From NCBI GenBank assembly GCA_030151925.1, contig JASLCY010000563.1, forward strand, positions 1 through 17,484: 17,484 nt of DNA, written 5' to 3'. Below the pieces are notes generated by a model that did no database searches, was not told the DNA's origin, and saw only the letters and a list, made by a program, of their open reading frames with translations. Each line of letters begins with the position of its first letter. The stretch's first letter is position 1. The position numbers and the translations under genes are program-made. The DNA comes from Oligoflexus sp. GTDB lineage: Bacteria; Bdellovibrionota_B; Oligoflexia; Oligoflexales; Oligoflexaceae. Below, piece after piece: positions 6,710 through 13,142 of this stretch.

Positions 6710-8062
6710 TCAGGTCTTCTCAGCCTTGGGCGCCCCGCCCAGAGTAGGGTTGGCGTCCGCTTTCGGTTGCAGGATGTCGAGCAGCTCCGGCCCCACGAGG
6801 AAGTAGCGTTCACCGTTCTTCACGACATAACTTCCGCCTTCTCCCGTCGGAGTCCACAGCGAGAACTGCGTGAGCACCGCGTCGCCCTTCTTGATCACGA
6901 CCGTATGCGCGGCCGGGGCGTGGGTGAGGCCCTCCCCCTGCGCGGGCGTGATAAGCTTCTCAGCCTTCGCGAATTCGAGGCTGACCAGGATGCCTTGGAT
7001 GAACGGCGTGGGTTTGTTCGAAGCCACGTTATACCAGTCGTCGCCGCGACGCTGGTAAGCGGCCGCATCGATCGTCACGCTATCGACATCGGCCGAGGTA
7101 TAGGCGAACATCGTCTTGTCCTGCAGATCGTTCGGAGTGCGAGCGAGCTCGTCGATCTGCTTTTTATCGATCTCCGCGAATGAGTCGGCGCCGGGCAGCT
7201 TCGTATAGAGTTTTCCGTTGTTCTCGAGCAGCCGAAGGTCGAAGCCGCCTTTAGCGGTTTGGAAATGAGCCTTCACGTACTCCCTCGTGCCTTTGCCGGT
7301 CTCGGTCAGGGCCTTACGCAGCGCGGGGCCCGGCGAGTCCAAAAATTCGAGGACCCGGACGCGTTCCCAACCATTGAGAAGCTTTGCGGTTTCCGTCGGA
7401 TCGGCCTTCAACGCGGTCGGCGCGGTGACTTGCCAATCCTTGCCCTGGGCCTTGAGGCTGAGAGTCGGCCGGCCCGCGAACGTGATGTCGACGGCCTGCA
7501 TGTCCTTCGCCGGAGGGACGCCGACGCTCCGATCGCGGAAATCGCTCAGGGTCTTGTTCGCGGCGGTGACGATATACTGGTTGATGACCAGCACATGGGC
7601 CTTGTCCTCGGTCTGGGCGAAACTGCTGTAACCCGTCGGGGCCTTGGCGCCGATGTCGAACTCATAAGTCTTGCCGCCCTTATCCTTCGCCTTGTAGACG
7701 AGCTGCGGACGGTCGAGCCCGAAATTCGCGACCGCCTTGCCGTTCGCATCGAAGCTCCGTTCGAACTTCGCGTCGGCGAGGATCTTCACGAGGCGATCGA
7801 CGCCTTCGCTGTCCGCGGCATAGGCGAAGGGGGCCGTAACCTTCCACAGCCCGTTCTCCTTGCTCAGTGCGAAGCTCTGCGGATTCGCCTGCGAATTCAC
7901 GACTTCAAGGCTCACCACGTCTTCCGTCTTGAACGGCAGGACGCGGTTCTCCTGGTCCTTCTTCGCCTTGTCGGCCTCGGTCCTGTGATCGTCCCAGTAA
8001 GCGATGCCGACCATGACGGCCAGCACGCCCCCGAGCGCGAGAGGGAGCTTTAGGCCCTTCAT
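6710..8062 (-). CDS. DUF4340 domain-containing membrane-anchored protein
   Basis: 450 residues with one N-terminal hydrophobic anchor (about 5-24, then WDDHR and a charged linker), so most of it should lie outside the inner membrane in the periplasm. The body has the repeated pattern of DUF4340 proteins: VVSLEVVNS..., LSKENGLWKVTAPFAYAAD, VDRLVKILADAKFERSF, and a second copy (WQVTAPTALKADPTETAKLL), indicating tandem beta-rich modules. Proteins of this family regularly follow GldG-type genes; their biochemical role is unknown. It is the last gene of the minus-strand ABC operon: its ATG overlaps the stop of the GldG-like gene (ATGA, 4 bases), and GGAG lies about 8 bases upstream of the start. 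It probably works as a periplasmic partner of the ABC complex; the assignment to DUF4340 is from motif memory. Confidence 0.85.
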   Translation of the reverse strand: MKGLKLPLALGGVLAVMVGIAYWDDHRTEADKAKKDQENRVLPFKTEDVVSLEVVNSQANPQSFALSKENGLWKVTAPFAYAADSEGVDRLVKILADAKFERSFDANGKAVANFGLDRPQLVYKAKDKGGKTYEFDIGAKAPTGYSSFAQTEDKAHVLVINQYIVTAANKTLSDFRDRSVGVPPAKDMQAVDITFAGRPTLSLKAQGKDWQVTAPTALKADPTETAKLLNGWERVRVLEFLDSPGPALRKALTETGKGTREYVKAHFQTAKGGFDLRLLENNGKLYTKLPGADSFAEIDKKQIDELARTPNDLQDKTMFAYTSADVDSVTIDAAAYQRRGDDWYNVASNKPTPFIQGILVSLEFAKAEKLITPAQGEGLTHAPAAHTVVIKKGDAVLTQFSLWTPTGEGGSYVVKNGERYFLVGPELLDILQPKADANPTLGGAPKAEKT

Positions 8063-9681
8063 GCCCTTCTCCTTTGCGCCCAGTAGAAGACGCCGGTGCC
8101 GAAGAAGAGGAAGGGATAGATGAACGAGATGAACGTGAGCAGGAACACGCTCGACGGCGTGACGAGGTCGAGGCGGCCCGGATCCACGTCTTTCGCGCGA
8201 ATGGCGATCGAATCCTCGTCCTGCATGAGGAAGTTGGCCGCGTTCGCGAAGAGGTCGAGGTTCTCGCCGCGCTCGGCGCTGAGGTTGTTCACGAGCTGCG
8301 AGGTGCCGCCGATGAAGACCCGCAGCTCCTTCGCGCCTTTAGCCGACTCCGCTTTCACGTCTTGGCTATCCTTAGGCTCGTTCGCAGCGAGCCGATCGCC
8401 CCCGACCTGGCCCGTCGCCACGGCGAAGACATCGAAGGTACCGGTCTGGATCTGGTTTTCCTTCACGCCCGCCTTCACGTCCGCCGCCGTCTTCACGCCC
8501 TTGACCTTGATGATCATGGGATCCGACTTCGCGATCCCGATCGGCTTCAGGTGGAACTTGTTATCCGGCAGGAGCTCGATCGAGCGCGTGTTCGCGGTTA
8601 CGAACGCGACGCTGCCGCGTTTCGCGAAGTCCGCCGTGATCGGCGAGAACTTGTCGAGGCCCGTGATGATGGCATTATTCTGCCCGAGCACCTGGACCCG
8701 CGGATCTTCGGGACGGATGATGAGGAGGTCGTCGTTGAGCTTCACGCCGGCGTCAGCCGCCAGCGCCTTGACATTCGGCAGATCGAGCAAGGCGTCCACG
8801 AGGATCATCAAGGGCTTGGCGTCGGCCATCGCTTTCTCGAGGATGTCCTTCTCCGCGGGGAGAAGGTCGTAGCGCGGGCCGGCGAGGATCACGAGATCCG
8901 CGTCGTCCGGATACTTGCCGAGTTCGAGCAGCTTCGCCTGCTTGACCTTAAAGCGCTCCGACTCCATCTCGGCCTTCGCGAGGCTGAGCCCCACCGGATC
9001 CTTGCTCTCGATGTCGGGCTCGCCGTGGCCCGAGAGGAAGTAGACCGTGCGCTCCTTGTCTTTCATGACCCGCACCAGGGCGTTGCTCATCTTCTCTTCC
9101 GAGAAGCTCGTCAGGCGCGACTCCTGCTTGCCGAGCTTGAACAGGACGGTGTCGGGGACGGTGATGTTCTCGGCCATCGCCCGCGTGGGATCGGTCTGGG
9201 GATCGATGTATTCCACCTGGAACGGGCCGCCGGCGTTCTGATAGAGCGCGAGCAGCTTGGTGAACTGCGCTTTCTTCTGCTCGTCCTGGAAGAAGGCGTG
9301 GACGACCACGTCCTGCTTCTTCGCTTCGAGCTGCGAAACGAGTTTCTTGGATTCGGGCGAAAGCGTATTCACGCCTTCCTTGGTGACGTCGTAGCTCTTG
9401 TTGAAACGGTCGCGTTTGCTGAGGAAGCCTATGCCGAAGGCCACGAGGATCGCGAGGATCACGCTCACGCCCTGGCTGAGGCCGTGCTTCGCGCCCTTCT
9501 TCCTGAACATCGAGGCGATATTCGCGGCATCGAGGAAGAGCCAGGCCAGGAAGGCAATCGCCGCCACGGCCCACAGCGCGATGCTCACCAGAGGGGTCGC
9601 GGCATAGGCTTTGCCGGTCGCCAGGGCCAGGACCGCCGAGAAGAACGCTAAAAACGGGAGAAACAGGAGTCCGCTACGCAT
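8059..9681 (-). CDS. GldG-like ABC-type auxiliary protein (ABC_transp_aux family)
   Basis: Large membrane-anchored protein of the GldG type, an auxiliary component of an ABC-2 transporter. From ATG 9681 it has 540 residues: three N-terminal membrane segments (about 3-22, 30-52 and 70-88), a long extracytoplasmic domain, and one C-terminal segment (about 508-533) ending in a basic tail (QRRRA). The extracytoplasmic part begins with SYDVTKEGVNTLSPESKKLVSQL and contains VYFLSGHGEPD, both typical of this family, plus LVILAGPRYDLLPAEKDILE. Start choice: ATG 9687 overlaps the permease stop (TAATG) but is only 2 bases after GGAGG, while ATG 9681 is 8 bases after it, so 9681 is preferred. The long open frame continuing upstream to 9981 is the permease gene read in another frame. 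In Bacteroidota GldG is tied to gliding; here the substrate is unknown. Confidence 0.88.
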   Translation of the reverse strand: MRSGLLFLPFLAFFSAVLALATGKAYAATPLVSIALWAVAAIAFLAWLFLDAANIASMFRKKGAKHGLSQGVSVILAILVAFGIGFLSKRDRFNKSYDVTKEGVNTLSPESKKLVSQLEAKKQDVVVHAFFQDEQKKAQFTKLLALYQNAGGPFQVEYIDPQTDPTRAMAENITVPDTVLFKLGKQESRLTSFSEEKMSNALVRVMKDKERTVYFLSGHGEPDIESKDPVGLSLAKAEMESERFKVKQAKLLELGKYPDDADLVILAGPRYDLLPAEKDILEKAMADAKPLMILVDALLDLPNVKALAADAGVKLNDDLLIIRPEDPRVQVLGQNNAIITGLDKFSPITADFAKRGSVAFVTANTRSIELLPDNKFHLKPIGIAKSDPMIIKVKGVKTAADVKAGVKENQIQTGTFDVFAVATGQVGGDRLAANEPKDSQDVKAESAKGAKELRVFIGGTSQLVNNLSAERGENLDLFANAANFLMQDEDSIAIRAKDVDPGRLDLVTPSSVFLLTFISFIYPFLFFGTGVFYWAQRRRA

Positions 9682-9686
9682 CGTCA

Positions 9687-10451
9687 TTACCTCCAGCGTT
9701 TCGCGTCGACGGCGACGTTGGTGAAGAAGAGGAACAGGCCGATAAAGGCGAGGAAATAGGTTACGTCCGCGACCGAGATCAGGCCGGAGAAGAAGTTGTC
9801 GAGGTGCGGGGTGGCCGCCAGGTACTTGATGAACTCTTCCGCCGACCCGCCGGTCGTGAGGTTCGGCGCGACCCAGGCGAGGATGAGCAGCAGGAACAGG
9901 CCGAACGCCGTGAAGATATAGGCGAGGAACTGATGGGAGACCATCGAGGAGATCCACAGGCCGAAGGCGACCTGCGCGCACATCAGCAGCAGGATGCCGA
10001 GGTACGAGGCGAGGATGGGCCCGAGCTCCGGGTTGCCGTATTTAAAGAGGAAGAGCGGATAGACGACCGAAGCCGCGAGCGCGAGCGCGAGCACGCCGGA
10101 CGACGCGAGGAACTTGCCCAGCACGATCTGGGCGTTCGTCACGGGAGCCGTCTGCAGCAGCCGGTCCACCTGGGTCTTCTTCTCTTCCGCGAAAGAGGAC
10201 ATCGTCACCGCGGGCACGATGAAGAGGAAGAGGAAGTGGAGGTTCTGGAACATCGCCGTGAGCAGCTGGGCGACCTTGGGCGGCTCGCCCCCGGTCTGCT
10301 GGATCTGCGCCTGCATCTCGATGAAGGTCGCGCAGAACGAACGGAAGAATATGCCCATAAGAAGAAGGACGAAGAGGAAAGCCACCGAGCCCTTCATCGA
10401 CACGAAGAAGGATTTGAGGTCTCGAGCGGCTATCGTCGCGATTGCACCCAT
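9687..10451 (-). CDS. GldF-like ABC-2 type permease
   Basis: 254-residue inner-membrane permease with about six hydrophobic segments (roughly 17-38, 70-90, 105-130, 143-165, 175-195 and 232-248). Typical ABC-2/NosY-GldF features: an N-terminal amphipathic stretch (ATIAARDLKSFFVSMKG), the VPAVTMSSFAEEKKTQVDRLLQTAPVTNAQIVLGKF region (written here as two known pieces: TMSSFAEEKK and LLQTAPVTNAQIVLGK), which is the conserved cytoplasmic coupling segment, and the closing AVDAKRW. It lies 18 bases after the ATPase gene stop, with GGAG about 9 bases before ATG 10451, and its stop overlaps the first possible start of the GldG-like gene. It should pair with the ATPase encoded just upstream. What it moves is not shown by the sequence. 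Confidence 0.9.
   Translation of the reverse strand: MGAIATIAARDLKSFFVSMKGSVAFLFVLLLMGIFFRSFCATFIEMQAQIQQTGGEPPKVAQLLTAMFQNLHFLFLFIVPAVTMSSFAEEKKTQVDRLLQTAPVTNAQIVLGKFLASSGVLALALAASVVYPLFLFKYGNPELGPILASYLGILLLMCAQVAFGLWISSMVSHQFLAYIFTAFGLFLLLILAWVAPNLTTGGSAEEFIKYLAATPHLDNFFSGLISVADVTYFLAFIGLFLFFTNVAVDAKRWR
9690..9694 (-). promoter_or_regulatory. Ribosome binding site deciding the GldG-like start
   Basis: GGAGG on the minus strand is 8 bases from ATG 9681 but only 2 bases from ATG 9687, favouring the shorter product. It lies in the last codons of the permease gene, which suggests translational coupling. Confidence 0.6.
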
Positions 10452-10469
10452 CGGTCATGACTCCATCGA

Positions 10470-11387
10470 TTAACGTGTGATTTGGAAGAAGACGTCTTCG
10501 AGCTTCTTCGATTTGCTCGCGAGCTCCTTGAGGCCGTAGCCCTTGTCGAGGACCTTGCGCGCGACCTGGTCGAGGATCTCGCCCTCGTTGCGGGTGAAGA
10601 AGCTCACCGCCTCGTCGCCGCTCTCGACCGCGATGTTGCTGATCTCCGGGAAGTCCGCGAGATCCTGGGCGAGCGCGATAGCCCCTTGGCGAACCCGCAC
10701 CTGGTAGCGGCGCGCGCCGTCGAGCCGCAAGGCGAGCTCCTGATGCGTGCCCTGTTCCACCACGCGGCCCTTGTCGACGATGATGAGCTGGTCGCAGACG
10801 CTTTCGACTTCCGAGAGGATATGCGAGGAGAAGAGGATGGTGTGGTGGCCCTTGAGGCCGCGGATCATCTCGCGGATCTGCTGGATCTGATGGGGGTCGA
10901 GGCCTTCGGTCGGCTCGTCGAGGATGAGCACCTCGGGATCGTGGATCAAGGCCTGGGCCAGGCCCACCCTTTGCCGATAGCCTTTCGAAAGCTGGCCGAT
11001 CAGGCGCTTCTTGTTGCTGCCGAGTTCCAGGCGCTCCATCAGGTCCGCCACGCGAACGCTGAGTTTATCACCACGCAAACCATGCAGGCGGCCCGCGTAG
11101 TTCAAGAATTCCCCCACCTGCATCTCTTTGTGCAGGGGCGGCTCGTCCGGCAGGTAGCCGAGCTTGCGTTTTACCTCGAGAGGATTTTCGGCGATTTCAA
11201 ACCCTGCGATCTTCGCCGTTCCGGCGTCGGCGCCTATGCAGCCGCAGAGGATGTCCATCGTTGTGGTTTTGCCGGCACCATTCGCACCGAGGAAGCCGAC
11301 GATCTGTCCTTTGGCGACGCGAAACGTAATGTCGCTCAGCGCCACCGTGTTGCCGAAGCTCTTTTTGAGCCCCACGACTTCTATCAT
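10470..11387 (-). CDS. ABC transporter ATP-binding protein, GldA-like
   Basis: 305-residue cytosolic ATPase that should power the GldF-like permease. Walker A GANGAGKTT (Lys 40), signature LSKGYRQR (133-140), Walker B LILDEPTEGLD (154-164) and the switch His in SSHILSE are all intact. The C-terminal extension after about residue 220 is typical of the ABC-2 drug/gliding subfamily (CcmA/NosF/GldA-like) rather than of importer ATPases. ATG 11387 is preceded by GGGAG at 7 bases. It is the first gene of the minus-strand operon ATPase-permease-GldG-DUF4340 and has a good promoter 50-80 bases upstream. The order matches GldA-GldF-GldG clusters, but the same layout occurs in many non-gliding bacteria, so 'gliding' is not proven. 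Confidence 0.93.
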   Translation of the reverse strand: MIEVVGLKKSFGNTVALSDITFRVAKGQIVGFLGANGAGKTTTMDILCGCIGADAGTAKIAGFEIAENPLEVKRKLGYLPDEPPLHKEMQVGEFLNYAGRLHGLRGDKLSVRVADLMERLELGSNKKRLIGQLSKGYRQRVGLAQALIHDPEVLILDEPTEGLDPHQIQQIREMIRGLKGHHTILFSSHILSEVESVCDQLIIVDKGRVVEQGTHQELALRLDGARRYQVRVRQGAIALAQDLADFPEISNIAVESGDEAVSFFTRNEGEILDQVARKVLDKGYGLKELASKSKKLEDVFFQITR

Positions 11388-11437
11388 TGGGTAACTCCCA
11401 AAAACGGTCTATTAGTCCAATTCTTTCCACTTAAAGC

Positions 11438-11465
11438 ATATTAGTTCGTCGGGAGGGTAAGTCAA
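11438..11465 (-). promoter_or_regulatory. Sigma-70-type promoter of the Gld-type ABC operon
   Basis: On the minus strand TTGACT (11465-11460) and TAATAT (11443-11438) are separated by 16 bases. The two boxes match the consensus at 5/6 and 4/6. The predicted transcript start near 11431 gives a leader of about 44 bases before ATG 11387. No better candidate was seen in this intergenic space. Confidence 0.65.
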
Positions 11466-11554
11466 CAAGGGAAGGCCCCTACGTTTTAGCGCAGGGAAAA
11501 CGAGCTCCAGTGCGCTTTTCAGAGGTTTCAGCGTATGGGGAATCGAGTAAGGAG

Positions 11555-11570
11555 CCAAAAAAATTTTTGG
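11555..11570. promoter_or_regulatory. A/T-tract inverted repeat upstream of ihfA
   Basis: CC-A7-T5-GG: the arms CCAAAAA and TTTTTGG face each other across two bases. Such A tracts bend DNA and often flank IHF sites or act as UP elements. It directly abuts the IHF-site match at 11571. Confidence 0.4.
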
Positions 11571-11583
11571 TATCAATGACTTC
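11571..11583 (+). promoter_or_regulatory. Putative IHF binding site upstream of ihfA
   Basis: TATCAATGACTTC matches the Escherichia coli IHF core WATCAANNNNTTR at every defined base except the last (C in place of R). The A/T-rich element typical of strong IHF sites lies immediately 5'. The site overlaps the predicted -35 region of ihfA, which fits negative autoregulation as known for E. coli ihfA. Confidence 0.5.
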
Positions 11584-11609
11584 CCGAGGAATCGTAAAGT
11601 TGTTAAGAT
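11581..11609 (+). promoter_or_regulatory. Possible extended -10 promoter of ihfA
   Basis: TAAGAT (11604-11609) preceded by TG one base upstream (11601-11602) forms an extended -10 element. The -35 at 17-base spacing (TTCCCG, 11581-11586) is weak. A start near 11616 would give a leader of about 54 bases. Confidence 0.35.
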
Positions 11610-11621
11610 AAGAGCTTGGAA

Positions 11622-11636
11622 GAACTTATCAAGTTC
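11622..11636. repeat. 15-bp perfect inverted repeat in the ihfA leader
   Basis: GAACTT-ATC-AAGTTC: perfect 6-base arms with a 3-base centre, lying between the predicted transcript start and the ihfA ribosome binding site. It could be an operator half-site pair or a small leader hairpin; nothing else supports a role. Confidence 0.3.
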
Positions 11637-11669
11637 GAGACAAGCAGCGAGCCGCATGGAGGTGCCGTA

Positions 11670-11999
11670 ATGGCTACTTTGACCAAGGACATCTTGGTAG
11701 AAATGATCCGCGATAAGGTTGGGTTCCCCGTAAAAGAAGCAAAAGAAATCCTCGAGATCATTCTGGAAGAGGTCAAACTCCGTCTCGAAGATGGCAAGGA
11801 CGTAAAAATCTCCGGTTTCGGTAAATGGACCGTTAAGGAAAAACGTTCGCGTCCAGGCCGCAACCCCCATACCGGCGAGAAGATCGAGATCTCCGCTCGC
11901 CGCGTCGTCACCTTCCATCCTTCGGACAAGATGCGCGACCAGGTGAACCGCGAGTACGCCGGCACCGACGCGAACAAGGTCTACGACGACGACGATTGA
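11670..11999 (+). CDS. ihfA: Integration host factor alpha-like DNA-bending protein
   Basis: 109-residue member of the HU/IHF family, binding and bending DNA as a dimer. It looks like IHF alpha rather than HU: LTKDILVEMIRDKVGFPVKEAKE at the N-terminus (shown as LTKDILVEMI and VKEAKE), VKISGFGKW, then the DNA-binding arm RPGRNPHTGEKI with the intercalating Pro at residue 66, and ISARRVVTFHPS, as in proteobacterial IhfA. The start ATG 11670 has GGAGGT 7 bases upstream; the open frame running back to 11616 lacks homology. The C-terminal tail after about residue 95 ends in YDDDD, an acidic extension absent from E. coli IhfA. The gene is divergent from the Gld-type operon and has a putative IHF site upstream. 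An HU-type role cannot be excluded, because the dimer partner is not in the window. Confidence 0.9.
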   Translation: MATLTKDILVEMIRDKVGFPVKEAKEILEIILEEVKLRLEDGKDVKISGFGKWTVKEKRSRPGRNPHTGEKIEISARRVVTFHPSDKMRDQVNREYAGTDANKVYDDDD

Positions 12000-12016
12000 A
12001 CAATGGCGACTTCCTA

Positions 12017-12062
12017 AAACGAAGCGGACCTGCGATATTCCCTTGTCGCAACCGCTTCGTTT
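12017..12062 (+). terminator. Long-stem hairpin between ihfA and the cobalamin adenosyltransferase gene
   Basis: AAACGAAGCGG (12017-12027) pairs perfectly over 11 bp with CCGCTTCGTTT (12052-12062); inside, TGCGA (12031-12035) can pair with TCGCA (12045-12049). The T residues at the end of the right arm are followed by GTT. It fits a factor-independent terminator for ihfA. It lies 14 bases before the next start codon, with that gene's ribosome binding site directly after the stem. Confidence 0.7.
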
Positions 12063-12076
12063 GTTAAGGAACGTCT

Positions 12077-12679
12077 ATGCGCCTCTCGAAGATCTACACT
12101 AAGACCGGTGATAAGGGCGGGACGATGCTCGCTTCGGGCGAACGGGTTCCCAAGACCTCGCGCCGGATCGAAGCCTACGGCACCGTCGATGAGCTCAACT
12201 CCTTCGTCGGCCTGCTCCGCGATCAACTCACCGCAGAATCGGCCTTCAAGGATCATTGGATCCTCTCGAGCCTGTACCGCGTTCAAAACGAGCTGTTCGA
12301 TCTCGGCGGCGAGCTCGCCACCCCCTCGGCCAAACTCAATCTGGAAAAACAGAAGGTCTTGCAGCTCTCGGACGTGAAGACGCTCGAGGACGAGATCGAC
12401 CTTTGCAACGAAACGCTCGCGCCCCTCGCCAACTTCGTCCTGCCCGGAGGCCACGTCTGCAACTCCTCTGCTCATATCGCGCGCACGGTGTGCCGCCGGG
12501 CGGAACGTGAAGTCGTCCGTCTGCGGGAAGACCAACCTGACGTGCGAATCGAGACTCAGATCTACCTCAACCGGTTGAGCGATTGGTTCTTCGTTCTCGG
12601 CCGTGCCATCAGCCAGATCCTCCAGGCGCCAGAAGTTTTGTGGGATCAGCGTTCGGCGAAATCGACGCCCAAGCTTTGA
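12077..12679 (+). CDS. pduO: PduO-type ATP:cob(I)alamin adenosyltransferase
   Basis: 200-residue cytosolic enzyme that transfers the adenosyl group of ATP to cob(I)alamin, making adenosylcobalamin. Family landmarks in order: IYTKTGDKGGTML at the N-terminus (ATP-binding loop), EAYGTVDELNSFVG, LYRVQNELFDLGGELAT, FVLPGG, ARTVCRRAEREVV (active-site Arg/Glu helix) and YLNRLSDWFFVLGR. The length fits the PduO/MMAB type; it is not the CobA/BtuR type, which has a P-loop. AAGGA lies 6 bases before ATG 12077. No cobalamin pathway gene or B12-dependent enzyme is in the window, so its client (for example methylmalonyl-CoA mutase or ribonucleotide reductase) cannot be inferred here. With only 14 bases between the upstream hairpin and the ATG, its promoter must lie upstream of the hairpin or it depends on read-through. 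Confidence 0.93.
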   Translation: MRLSKIYTKTGDKGGTMLASGERVPKTSRRIEAYGTVDELNSFVGLLRDQLTAESAFKDHWILSSLYRVQNELFDLGGELATPSAKLNLEKQKVLQLSDVKTLEDEIDLCNETLAPLANFVLPGGHVCNSSAHIARTVCRRAEREVVRLREDQPDVRIETQIYLNRLSDWFFVLGRAISQILQAPEVLWDQRSAKSTPKL

Positions 12680-12686
12680 ATGGGTT

Positions 12687-12714
12687 TTGCGAGGACGACC
12701 AAAGCGGTTAAAAT
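12687..12714 (+). promoter_or_regulatory. Putative promoter of the two unknown genes before pilB
   Basis: TTGCGA (12687-12692) and TAAAAT (12709-12714) with a 16-base spacer match the sigma-70 consensus at 4/6 and 5/6. The predicted start is near 12721, about 20 bases before ATG 12741. Confidence 0.5.
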
Positions 12715-12740
12715 AAGAGGATCACCTTTACGGATGGTCC

Positions 12741-13142
12741 ATGCCAAATAGTCAAAGAACAGTCACGAGCACCGTCATCGTTCATGCTCTGTTTTACGGA
12801 GTTCTATGGACTTTAGCCGTCGCGATGACGACCAGCGACGCCATCCAGGCCCTTAGGGCCAGCTATTCCGCCCTCCATGTCGGGGAGTTTTGGGCTCCTC
12901 CGAAAAATCTGGAGGAAAGCATAGAACGTCAAAGGCAAATCCAGGCCCACTATTTATCTTATGGTGTTTACATTCCCCTCGATGATATTGTCATGGGTGC
13001 TCAGGATAGCCAGTCTCAGCCCCTGCAGAAGTCGATCGAAGGCGTTTGCGGCCCGAACACAACCTCGATTTGGGTCCCCTTGGCGTTTCATTTCCCCATC
13101 GTTGGAGAAAAGGTTTTCGAATGGTGCTTAGCGAAAACGTAG
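12741..13142 (+). CDS. 133-residue membrane-anchored protein of unknown function
   Basis: I do not recognise this protein. It has a short polar N-terminus, one hydrophobic stretch (about residues 10-30, around VIVHALFYGVLWTLAVAM) that could be a membrane anchor or uncleaved signal, then a mostly polar region with a charged helix (LEESIERQRQIQAHYL) and two Cys (residues 102 and 129). GGATGG lies 3-4 bases before ATG 12741, a mediocre ribosome binding site, and a promoter-like pair lies just upstream. Its last 22 bases overlap the start of the next gene in another frame. Base composition is less GC-rich than in the flanking genes, so it could be a poorly conserved or recently acquired gene. The opposite-strand frame here has no supporting signals. 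Confidence 0.55.
   Translation: MPNSQRTVTSTVIVHALFYGVLWTLAVAMTTSDAIQALRASYSALHVGEFWAPPKNLEESIERQRQIQAHYLSYGVYIPLDDIVMGAQDSQSQPLQKSIEGVCGPNTTSIWVPLAFHFPIVGEKVFEWCLAKT

Noticed and set aside
7259..8053. 264-codon plus-strand frame opposite the DUF4340 gene
   Set aside because: Shadow frame with low-complexity charged product and no start signal.
8074..9651. 525-codon open frame on the plus strand opposite the GldG-like gene
   Set aside because: Same shadow pattern (charged, Arg/Leu/Glu-rich, no motif); the GldG-like gene has clear family features and a ribosome binding site.
9688..9981. N-terminal extension of the GldG-like gene to 9981
   Set aside because: This part is the permease gene read out of frame; the translated extension is Arg/Pro-rich and has no GldG similarity.
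10482..11444. 320-codon plus-strand frame opposite the ABC ATPase
   Set aside because: Shadow of an ATPase gene with all motifs intact; no promoter or ribosome binding site of its own.
11488..11517. Six-base-pair hairpin AGCGCA...TGCGCT followed by TTTT, possibly an sRNA or terminator
   Set aside because: Short stem, 17-base loop, no gene or promoter upstream that would use it; kept only as a note.
11412..11918. 168-codon minus-strand frame across the ihfA upstream region
   Set aside because: It crosses the promoter region and the start of ihfA antisense; no start signal, and ihfA is certain.
12000..12076. Cobalamin riboswitch before the adenosyltransferase gene
   Set aside because: The leader is far too short and has no B12-box-like sequence; only a simple hairpin is present.
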